Source: Caenorhabditis elegans (Eukaryota; Nematoda; Chromadorea; Rhabditida; Rhabditidae). Taken from it: a stretch of 64,000 nucleotides of DNA. Below are positions 24,601 through 34,546 of this stretch, piece by piece. The notes below the pieces were generated by a model. That model did no database searches, had not been told where the DNA came from, and saw only the letters and a list, made by a program, of their open reading frames with translations. Within the stretch, counting starts at the first letter, position 1. Each line of letters starts with the position of its first letter. The translations under genes and the position numbers were made by a program. The stretch is from contig NC_003284.9 in the NCBI RefSeq assembly GCF_000002985.6, positions 11,656,001-11,720,000 on the forward strand, given 5' to 3'.

Positions 24601-24897
24601 AGGAAGCTTTGAAATCGATTGACGATCTGAATTAGTGGGCCTTCGGGAACTTTGCTCTTTTACCAGTGCTGGTGGTGGAACCTCAATTGGAATATAAATA
24701 GGAGGTAGCTCGTAGAATTCAGGTGCATTTTGTGGTGCAAACTCTGTTCCAATATTATTCAGAGATGGTCTGTTTTTCTGTTTTTGATTTTTCAGAGTAT
24801 AATCTGGGGTTGGAATATATGGGTTTCTAGCAGGTACGTATTTTTGTTGTCTGACGGTAAAGTCATAATCAGGAACGGGGACGTGATAGCGTGACAT
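21605..24897 (-). CDS. Protein with C-terminal SH3-like domain
   Basis: Six exons (24577-24897, 24072-24213, 23508-23661, 23150-23239, 21755-22076, 21605-21691) join in frame to 371 aa. The N-terminal third is rich in proline and tyrosine (VPVPDYDF, IPTPDYTL, ELPPIYIPIEVPPP). A middle region with RGDRGIDDCEICQIMKKQ follows. The last roughly 55 residues align without gaps to SH3 folds: RARHNYEKHRDVDV at the start and SDNTIGWIPSSVFEL at the end, like the GWIP.S motif of p47phox and Eps8 SH3 domains. The SH3-like domain is split by intron 21692-21754, whose donor (TTT|GTTTTC) is weak. It is chosen because it restores the domain, and two other in-phase donors (21766 and 21772 region) would shorten it. 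The acceptor at 22077 is also only fair (TTTGTAG). A scaffold role is inferred. The gene is not recognised. Confidence 0.68.
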
Positions 24898-27390
24898 GGT
24901 CAAATTGTAAGACTGTCAAATGAAATGAACAAAGCAATGGGGCGCCGAGTTTCGTTTTTTAATGTGCTCTCTACCGTCTCTCGTCCTCTTTCTTCTGTTT
25001 CCGTGCCTGTTTGCTCTTGTTTCAGGGGCGCGTCCAACGTTTTCTCGTTTCTCCTACATCATACTGTTATCTATCATGTGCCCTTGCAAGATGACTGAAT
25101 TTTTGCGATGGGTGTGAAGAAAATGAGGGAATGCGAGCTCATCATCGATGATGAACTTGATTTCATTATTCATTATTTGTAAGGTAAATGTCAAGACTTT
25201 AAAAATAATCAGTAAACTGACGACGAGACAATTTCAGAGAAATTCGGTTCAACAATTTCGTAATTTAAAAGTGACGTAATTTTTGAAAGGGGAAAACTTG
25301 AATGAGAACGATGAAATTAAGTTTGACATGTAAATGGACCTTTGTGAAATTTTTTTGAGTATCTTCCTGATCAACCTAATTTAGACTCGTAAAACCTATA
25401 TTAAAGTGGTTTTTCTTGAAACCACCGTTTTCGATTGGTTTCTCAACAGATTATTAATTTTTGATATAAAAATCATCTATTTTCTGAGTTTTAAATATTT
25501 TTGTTCAGATTTTTTTAAAACAAATTTAAAAATCTTATTTATAAATATTTGGGATCAAACTCGTTATCAAGGATGTAACATGGATTAGAACACAAATATC
25601 CACAAATATCTGTCTGGAATTTAAATTGTAATACTCACTGACTGACGAAAGATTATGATTTACAAAAACTTTAAGTTTAAGACGCTCATAAACAAATAGT
25701 TATGTGATTAACACATCACAGTGAAAAAATACTGTACCCATGAACGAGTGGTGAAATGAGGCACAAAACTAAAATTACTAATACTTTCGACAATTCAACG
25801 AGAACCATCAAAGTCTCAGTCCGTCACCAACTATGGTAATTTTCAGCAGCCTTTGGAAAAGGGAAGATTGATTATGTGAAACTTTTCAAGATGTTGATTG
25901 TATAAATGGATTTTTTAAAAATTTATATTTTTTTGCAGCGGCTTTATGATAATGTTATTCTGAAGCTCTAGTTTGTGGACAAGATGCCCACAACTCTCGT
26001 TGTTCCTAATTTACCATATTATAAGAAATAGGAACAAATGTCGGCACCTACAAAACAGATTAACACTCCGGTGAACGATATGCCAATTATTGTAATCCAG
26101 ATCATAATAGATTCAATGTTTACATTTTTGACGATGAGTAGAGGCACATGTTCCACAACTTTGCCGCAACAAGAATCATGACGTAATCAGATGTTATTTG
26201 GACGTATCCTTAATTGGATAATACCGTTTGTCTGTGTTGTTTTGCCGGCGGTTAAGCAAACAGTTGAACAAATTCTATGGGAAACAAAATAATTAAAACT
26301 GGCAGCTTACCAAAAAACTATACTAGAAATAATTATGTTAAATACGCTCGCAAGTTAGTTTTGAACAGTAGTGCTGCAAAATTAGGTCGGTGCTCGACCT
26401 CTGAATAGCTTAATTTTAAGCAGATCGCCTCAAAAATTGTTCAAAAATTTACATCTATGCTCAACAAAAATTTCAATTTTGCTGGCTTGTAAGTGGAACG
26501 GTGGTCGGAAATCAGAAATTTAATGTACTTTGTCTGCTCATTATATTACTGCGATACTAACAAATAAAAAAACCATATTGTAAAACTTTCAAGATCTCAT
26601 GTATGCCTTAATTTTCATTAAAATCGTATAAATATTCACCCTTACATGAGAACTATCATAAAATATCTCTAACTTTAGTGTTTTATTCATTGTCAAAAAT
26701 ATTTAACCACATCATTTTGATGTATTTTCCATTTTCTCATGTTTTTGCTCTCACAAGATTAGTTGAGCAAACAAACACATCCTTGTCGAGAGGTGTTCTG
26801 AGTCTCATGAACTAATAAATCCTCCTCACCGGATAGTATTACCTGACACATTGCCAGACGGTTGCGTTTTACAACTACAAACGTAAAGTTTATGAGAGTT
26901 CCTTGAGCCTGGAGTCTTGAGCAATTGGTTCCCCCTCTCAGTTTTTGCTATAATTCAAAAGCGACTCAAACAAGTATTTGAATGTTTATTGACTGCTGTT
27001 ATTCCGCCGTTTAATGATCAATACTAGCGGCAAATTTACGACCTGGTTGTAAACTTGATACACTGTTTGAAGATTTCCCAGGAGTCGAAGCGGATTTCTT
27101 TCAGTCATCCTAACGGGGCTAGATTTGAATGCAATCAACAGGTGCCGAGTAGCATATGACGGTTTATATTGCACCGTACTTGAAGTAGCGCGCGATGAGA
27201 GGGAAAAGGTTGCGCTCGTTTTGACGGCAGAGTTACGCAAAATACCGACTGACTGGAATTTGAGGCAAAAAGTTGTGCTATGGAAATTGAGTAGTGTAAA
27301 CTGATAAAACCTTGCATAAATGTGATTAGTTTATATTAGATGATTTACTCGGTGTAACCGTATGTGAAATGTGAAATTGAAAGGAAAAAC

Positions 27391-27573
27391 TGTACATATA
27401 GGTTTTTTTCCCCCAAAAAACGTTTTTGAAACATTTTTAACACTGAATATATCTACTTTTACTTCAGGATTTAGAAAATAACATAACTATGCCTAAAATT
27501 CCAAATAAACCACGTTACATTTCAAAAACTGCAAAAACTTTTTGATGTGAACGAAACCCATAAGTACCAAACA
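27391..27573. repeat. Decayed copy of inverted-repeat element
   Basis: Bases 27551-27573 repeat exactly 23 bases of the right end of the element at 34,754-34,975 (GAACGAAACCCATAAGTACC followed by AAA). Bases 27391-27418 are a degenerate copy of its left end. The span of 183 bp suggests an old, partly deleted member of the same small DNA-transposon-like family. Confidence 0.5.
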
Positions 27574-27853
27574 TTCCATACAGGAACACCTTTCAAACCA
27601 GACTTGGATGCCTTTCTAGGTAGTTTTCATGGATTTTTCTTAGTACTGTTTTTTTTTTGAAAAGATTGCATAAGAAATACTTAGTACATATATTCCAAAT
27701 TCGTGGGAAATTTTTAAGATAGAGACACCTACACAGATTGATTTCCAGTTTCATTATAAGGCGTTTTCTCTACTTAGCAAGATGTCAGAAAACAATGCTT
27801 GCTTTTATCAAATATAAATGTAGATAAGCATTTTTTGAAATAATGGAACACAA

Positions 27854-28114
27854 TCAACAAATATTCACAACTAAATCCCTTAATTTCTGTGCATCAATAA
27901 TGCCAATGTCTCTACCGTATGATATCAATTGGCTCACTCTGTAATCTAAACAAAGTGTAATTGAGTCCGGCACGGGTTTGTCGGCATCTTTTCGAAGAGG
28001 GGTGATTGCGCGAAAGCCGTGCGTCGGGATGCCCAGACAGGGCGGCAAGCGGCTAGTTTTTGATGGCGGGGGATGGTCCGGATGGGAACTCGTATACCGA
28101 GAATTCATAAACAT
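27854..28114 (-). CDS. Uncertain small ORF in GC island
   Basis: This is an 86-codon open frame without an intron whose 5' half coincides with a very GC-rich block: I count about 62% GC over 27,961-28,080 against a far more AT-rich background. The product would begin MFMNSRYTSSHPDHPPPSK and shows no domain I recognise. The compositional jump could mean an inserted sequence, a regulatory island or a young gene. There is no clear splice-leader acceptor just upstream. Treat the coding call as weak. Confidence 0.2.
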   Translation of the reverse strand: MFMNSRYTSSHPDHPPPSKTSRLPPCLGIPTHGFRAITPLRKDADKPVPDSITLCLDYRVSQLISYGRDIGIIDAQKLRDLVVNIC

Positions 28115-28726
28115 TTGTAGACTGTATCTGAACTGTGATTTACTGTGTTGATACTAGTGGATTCTTTAGAAAAGTATCTTAAACTCAAAAAAAAACTTTC
28201 TTATAGTCATATTAACTTATGTAGCAATAGTATTTGAATAAATTTTATGACGTCAGATAATAAGTTTCAATAAACATCGCAGCACTAATTGTAAGTGAAT
28301 AATCCTGTTACTTTATTTGAGAATATAAAAATTATACTTATATTTTTGCCTCAAACTCTGATGCCATGCATATTTCACGGATAACCCATATTAAAAAGTC
28401 AAATATCGGAAGTCTATTTTTTTGAACATTTTTGGATAACCATGTACATATACACATCATCAATTTTACAACCCCTTGCCATTCCAGTTTTACAGCCTGT
28501 CTTTATACAAAAAATCTCCACCTCAACATAAGTATAATGTCAACAACAAAAACATATTCCAGGCCGGATAGTAGTCTACACAGATCCTCCCACCATCGTG
28601 AACCTTTCCTGCCCGCATCTATCCTCCCTTGCGGGGTCTGTCTTCTTGCTCCGCCCACCCGTACCCATCTTGCGTACCTCATTCCTCCGATTCAAGTCAG
28701 TGATATATCGCTAGCTCATCTACAAA

Positions 28727-29645
28727 ATGGTCAAATCAACAACTGCTGGAAACAATGCGGTTTCTTCATTAGAATCCACTGATTCCAAGAAGTCAAGAAA
28801 GGAAAAGTCTCGCGAGAAGGAGCATCGTCGTGCTCAATGTATCAACTCGGCCTTTGAGATTCTTCAGCAGTAAGTTGTTAACATTTCTTTTCCCTAAACA
28901 AATAGCTAACTTAATCTTATTTTCAGACATATTCCATACCTCAAATCGGAAGAGAGAAAGTCGCTGCCAAAGATCAAAACGCTTCGTCTTGCCATGCAGT
29001 ACATTGATCATTTGAAAAAATTGCTGGGAGGAAATGAGATGGTATGTCGAATCATAATGTTTGTAACTGTAGTAATACTTTTTCGTACCATCAGTCAAAA
29101 TGATCGTGTTTTGAATTATCTACTGTTTCAAATATCAAATTTCTTCAAATTCCTAACTCTTGTACGTTTTTTCAGCTCGAAACCGATTGCAACGAATCTC
29201 GCCCACTCACTCACTCAGATTTCCGTGTCAATATCTCGAATGAGATTAGAATTCGGAACAGTTACCGAGAGAGAGCCCACAATCAGGAGTTGGATGAAGC
29301 AACTGTGAAGAGAATTTTGGCTCGCGAAGATCAACGCCGTCGCTGCAGCTCAGTTCCGGAGGGAATACAAAGTAAGATCATAAAAATAGAGACATGGAAA
29401 AACAATTGAAATTTTCAGGATATACTCCTTACCAGAGCCGTCAATTCGGACCGATTTCGAACAATGTGTGCAACTTTCGCCACGTAGATGCTAACCAATA
29501 CAACACCAACTTCATGGAATATCAAACACAAATGGTCCAGGTCGCCAACTTCCCAAATCAGTTCTCGCATGAGTATTACAACTATGGCACATTCCCAGTT
29601 ATTGATCCAACTTCATTGGAGAACAGTAATCCAATTTTGCAATAA
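28727..29645 (+). CDS. hnd-1: HAND-family bHLH transcription factor HND-1
   Basis: Four exons (28727-28869, 28927-29041, 29176-29371, 29419-29645) give 226 aa, the length I recall for C. elegans HND-1. The bHLH spans about residues 24-80: a basic region with KEHRRAQCINSAFEILQQ, helix 1, a loop with KSLPKIKTL, and helix 2 with RLAMQYIDHLKKLL. The 'INSAFE.L...IP' and 'KIKTLRLA..YI..L' patterns are diagnostic of the HAND/Twist branch. HND-1 acts early in mesoderm and is needed for somatic gonad precursor and germline precursor survival (established for the gene). The remainder (residues of about 85-226) is Gln/Asn/Tyr-rich with no second domain. AATAAA signals lie at 29764 and 29780. The 5' side is a 3.8-kb region divergent from the SH3-like gene. 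Confidence 0.92.
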
Positions 29646-30999
29646 CATTGTCTCATGTTATGTTACTCACGGTTTCCTTAATTGATCTCTATATTTCGAC
29701 ACGTTATTTGATTGCTCAACATAATTGTAAAGTCCGTTTCCGGCCATAAACTTTGTTATATTCAATAAATTTGTTACCTAATAAACAGTGCTCTTGAACG
29801 AACAAAAATGTTTATGTAATAAGATATTGTGATCCCTGGTGGCCTCTAATCCTACTTATATGGTGCCATGTGAGCCGTAGATGTGGAGGGGAAGGAAGTT
29901 GTGGGGAACTTGAACGGACAAAGTTATTTGATACACAAAGGTTATGTCCAGAAAGTCAAGATAATCGGTATTAAACTCTAATTTTTTATTTAAAAAAGTA
30001 GTGTTAGAAATATCAATGCACAAAGTATCATATTTTCAATAAACTTTGAAAGTAAAACTACTTCAAAGATTGCAAATTCCTCCTATAATTGAAAAATCAT
30101 GCGTAGAAAATTACACAGAACAAAAACTGTGGGCCCAAGTTAAAATATTTCCTCTGGATCGCTAGACGCTAAAATTTTGCGAACTGTGTCACAACGGACG
30201 AAGTGTCACAACGGACGAACCTTTTTTTACTGAGTGGAATGTGTGGTTATGTTTCTTTTATAGACTAAAACTAGCCCAAAACGATTGAATTTCTTGGTTA
30301 GACTTCGCAAAAAAATTCAAAAACTGTTGTATGACGGATAAAAATTTCAAAACAAAACATCAAGTTTTGCTTAAATCTGAAATTTCGTCAAGTTTTATTT
30401 GTCGCGAAAATGAACAAAATTGAATGCTTATTGGCTTGGAGGTTGTAACATCAACAAATTTAGTTGAGATAAAAAACTAAAATATGCATTAAAGGGTGAT
30501 AAGTTATCTCTGCTGCTACTGTTGCAAAGAAGAAAATTCAATTCAGCAACATTTGGCTCTTTTTTTTCAAAATGTTGACCCGCCATAAAACATTTTTCTA
30601 AATTTTATTATTCGTTGATTCAGTACATTATTGTATCATATTTGTGAACCCATTGACTGAAAAAGTACATAAATAATCAAATCCGGTAGGTCATTTTATT
30701 CTGAAAAAGCACAACCTCAAATTTCCATAATCCTTGAAAATTTTGTAAAACGTAGGAAGAACTGGGGTAAAATATTTCGCGGTGATTTTTTCATATTTAT
30801 TACAGTTTTAGCAGACCCTATGCTGGTAATTTCTAGGTAAGTGCCGAGCGGTTTGTATTCTTCAATTAAAAAAACATTTCAATTTTACGATATTCTTTCA
30901 ATTCAATTCATAGACAAGGAGACATAAACAAGAATACATGTTGACAAGTAGGCATAGACAATCAATCGAGCATAGACATAAATAGTTGTCTAATTTAAA
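29646..30999. other. Convergent intergenic region
   Basis: This 1.35-kb stretch lies between the 3' ends of hnd-1 and the kinase gene. Apart from the hnd-1 3'UTR, the only feature I see is a perfect 17-bp tandem duplication (GTGTCACAACGGACGAA, 30186-30219). No gene is visible. Confidence 0.4.
29764..29785 (+). other. Polyadenylation signals of hnd-1
   Basis: Two AATAAA hexamers, at 29764-29769 and 29780-29785, lie about 120-140 bp after the hnd-1 stop codon, a normal worm 3'UTR length. Confidence 0.6.
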
Positions 31000-32155
31000 C
31001 TAAAACACACGCAACAATCCATTCTCGTAACAGTGGCCAATGACCTCAGAAGGATTGAAAAGGGATGCATTCTCAATGGCATGAATGACACAATCATAAT
31101 TGAAACGGTTTGGATCGTTCTTGATAATTGCAACAGAGACTGGCACGAGCCATGGGCAACGCATGAGGAATTGAGCCGGATTACTCTCCTGAAAACGTTG
31201 GTAATTTTTGTTTTGAATGATGGTATTTGAACTTACAAAGCTTTTTTTCTGGCACAAGTTAGTTTCCGAGTTTTCATACGAGATCGCGTGAATTCCACTC
31301 ATTCGAATTGCCAATAGAACCATGCTCAGAAAATCATCCTTTGGTCCAGGAATTCCTCCGACGTGCACATTAACCGAACAATGCTCGCAGCCAAGAAAAT
31401 CAATATCACGAGAAGGACTTGGAATGGGATGACCACGACGATTGGCAAAACGCCGTCCAATCCCAAAGTCGACAATTTTCACTGGAGCAGTCTGAAAAAT
31501 ATTGAATTGATATTGCCTAAACTTAGAAACTAACCGGAGTCAATCTACTCGCGAACAAAATGTTTCCTGCGTGGCAATCTCGATGAATGAACCCGATTTT
31601 GTGAAGGGAGCGAAGTCCATGTGCCATACAATGAACGATTTTCAAAACATTAGATGCCGAGAACCTTCCAGACTTGTTTCGCATCCACACTTCGTCAACA
31701 CACTCCCCCTCTTTGTGCATTACTGAAAAACAAATTAATTTCCAAAAACTGTACATTACACCTGATAAACTTACCGAAAAAACCGAGGGAACTATCTTGA
31801 ATAAAATTCCCGATCAGCTTGCTGAACCGAGTCTGTTCAACTTCGCTCAAAGTCTCCACTCTTTGAAGCACCATAAGTTCAAGCTTGTACGAATTTTCGC
31901 GCGTCACGGTGCTCAGATCCATAGCTTTGATGGCAAGCTGATTGAGACGATCATCGACATCAACACAAGAATAAACAGTACCAAATGCTCCACCTCCAAG
32001 AACGCTGATGATTTCGTAGTTTCGAACATTGTCTCCGACAATAGGAAATGTCTGAAAATGTTTATCGTTTTATTCAGCGGTTCCTCTTTTTATTCTCTCA
32101 AAACTGGTGGAAAAAAATCCGTCTTCTCTATGGAAAAACCAACAGAACTCACCAT
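31000..32155 (-). CDS. Divergent CK1/TTBK-like protein kinase
   Basis: Five coding exons (32153-32155, 31775-32051, 31535-31722, 31237-31491, 31000-31188) give 303 aa, little more than a bare kinase domain. The first coding exon is exactly the ATG. Visible motifs are the glycine loop GGGAFGTV near residue 20, AIK lysine near 43, the catalytic loop HRDCHAGN near 141, and DFG near 164. The segment GCEHCSVNVHVG with PGPKDDFLSM in place of APE follows the pattern of worm CK1/TTBK-like kinases, a greatly expanded nematode group often expressed in sperm. The lysine of the usual HRDxKxxN loop is replaced by histidine, so activity may be reduced, although the aspartate, asparagine and DFG are kept. 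The intron 31189-31236 is open and divisible by three. Substrate is unknown. Confidence 0.8.
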
Positions 32156-34546
32156 TTTAGAAGATTGAAGGTCCGTTAGGAAACAAGAGAAATGATGAAG
32201 AAAAAGAATCAGACTGATCGATAGCTTGTGAAAAAGCTGAAGTGATTGAAAAAGTGAATTTGGCGACATATTGACTTCACGATGACCTCTTTGTTTGAAT
32301 ATTCCACGTTTTGCGAAAAATGAATCTAATTTCTCTTTCTTCCATGATTTTCAGATTTTTAAAAAGTGATCCGTTCGGTCTGCAAGTTTGAAGATAGGCA
32401 AACGTTTGTCTAAAAGCTCTGAATAGCTGGTCTGAAAGTCGAGTCTAGGTCAAATATATAATTTATTACGAGATTGACCTGTGAGTCTATAACTTCGGGG
32501 TTATGGGTAATCAAGTATGGGCTTTCAGATTTTCACGTTTTCAGGTGATTATCAAGGTCACAAACTAATTTATTTTGAAAATTGACCTGTGGACCTATAA
32601 CTTTGGAGATATGGGAAATTGAGTATGGGCTTTCAGATTTTCACGTTTTCAGGTGATTATATAGGTCACGAACTAATTTATTTTGAAAATTGACCTGTGG
32701 ACCTATAACTTTGGAGATATGGTAAATTGAGTATGGGCTTTTAGATTTTCACGTTTTTAGGTGATTATCTAGGTCACGAACTAATTTATTTAGCAAGTTG
32801 GCCTGTTAGCCTATAACTTTGGGGATATGGGTAATCAAGTATGGGCTTTCAGATTTTCACGTTTTTACGCGGTTATCTAGGTTACGAACTAATTTAATTT
32901 GTAAATGAACTTGTGTGACTATAACTTTGGGGATATGTAATCAAGTATGGGATTCGGAATTTCACGTTTTCAGGTGATTAGCTAGGTCATGAACTCAACA
33001 TTTTTAAAAATTCAGTTATGCTTGTATAAATTTTGTGACAAGCGTAGTCAAGTTCTAATTTTCAGAGTTTTATGTTTTATGTAATATGCTCTTTTATTCA
33101 TTAGTTTCAGTCAGAAAATACATAATAACCGAAGTGTCGGAGCAAGATAAGCAAGTTTGTGAATTTTTATGAATCTTCCTTGTCTTCTTTTTTGAACTTT
33201 TATAAGAGTAATAACGAGATTTCATTGTAGATTAGAGGAGGGTGTCAGAACAGTTGAAAATGGCCGTGGCCGAACTTTGCCGCGTGTACTCCTCTCGGAT
33301 AAAATAACATTTGAATTTATTAACAATAAACTTGATCTTTTGTAGAGTTTTCCATATTACTTTTATTTCTTTAGCCTTGTTTTCGAGTTTTTCAGTACAA
33401 TTCAGTACATAATCATAGTTGCAAAATCATAATTAATTCAAAAAAAAAACTATTGGTTGAAAATTTGATTGTACAATAGATAAGATTTCCAGTTTTATTG
33501 CTCCATGCAACTAAATAATTTTTAAAACTAGTGTATTAGAGTTTTTAATTTCTCAACATCCGCTGTAGAGAGATTTTTGTATTACCCTTGCTTTTTCTCA
33601 CTTGAATACGTTTTTTTAACGTGAGACGGCCTGTTATATTTATAACTTTTCAATTTCCACCTGGACTGTTTTGCTCTCGGACTGTTTTGTCGTCTAGAGA
33701 AATATCTAATTTTCACTTTTTCAGTTAGTCACTATAACTTCTACAGCTTAGCAAAAACAGTGCAAACTGTTTCAGAAAACCGCCCGTCCTTATAGCTTTG
33801 ACAAATGTATACTTTTTTGTGGCCTTTCAAGATTTTGGAAAAACTATCCTAATTTCACCACTTTTCAGTGTCGAAGCTGTCCGAACTTGACACGTTTCTG
33901 AATAATAATTTTTTATTAAATATTTTAGTAGTTTATCTCATGCCATTTTATTGATTAAGTTACCTTTAAAGACGTTAGGCCACCAATTTTGGTGATTTTT
34001 GGTTACCTATCGGGTTAAAAATTATCTTAACCTCAACAAAATAAAATTAGATAAAATACGTAAAGGATGGTAATCTAATGAAAAGTAATTTCCAAAACCT
34101 GCGGCTCGGAAAATTGCGCAAGATTTGAGGTTTCAGCAAAAATAGTGTCAAAAAATGATGTTTCAAACTAATTCCCCTCTAACGATCCTCCTCCTGCAGA
34201 TGTATTAGTTTTTCCCAATTCATCGCACCTGCCAAAAGATTTTCCCGGCCGAGAGTCTCGCTGTGTGTGACAAGAATGTAGTCTTGAACCATTGGCCGAC
34301 CGTTTCCAAGATAATGGATCGTGAGATCACAACCCGAAAAAGATGTTGCAAGACAACATTTACAGCGTTATCGATCACCCATCATTTCATCTATTTATTC
34401 TTGCCTCTTTCCATGTCGGCCAGCGGAGGCTTTATTATTAAATTGATAGATTCGGTGTGTGCCTAGATTATTTTGTGCTCTATTTATTCATCACGTTAAA
34501 TATTTTGTCTCCAAATAATTAATCCACTTTAAATTTTGTTTTTCAG
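32156..34546. other. Divergent intergenic region
   Basis: This 2.4-kb region contains the 108-bp tandem array described separately and otherwise AT-rich DNA. A less AT-rich patch around 34,190-34,440 precedes the first SMC-like gene. No gene is supported. Confidence 0.4.
32445..32996. repeat. 108-bp tandem repeat, about 5 copies
   Basis: The phrase ATTGACCTGTGGACCTATAA recurs at 32473, 32581, 32689, 32797 and 32905 (the last two with changes), an exact spacing of 108 bp each time. Each unit also contains a TATGGGCTTTCAGATTTTCA segment and an AGGTCACGAACTAATTTATT segment. Copies 2 and 3 are nearly identical and the outer ones diverge, as expected if the centre expanded most recently. All unit boundaries keep register. 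There is no long open frame. Confidence 0.85.

Larger units (their letters stand above)
24898..28726. other. Divergent intergenic region, hnd-1 upstream DNA
   Basis: This 3.8-kb region is shared by the outward-facing SH3-like gene and hnd-1, and it is where hnd-1 control elements should lie. GC-richer patches occur at 24,930-25,110, 26,985-27,245, 27,960-28,100 and 28,550-28,720. It also holds one decayed inverted-repeat element, listed separately. Confidence 0.4.
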
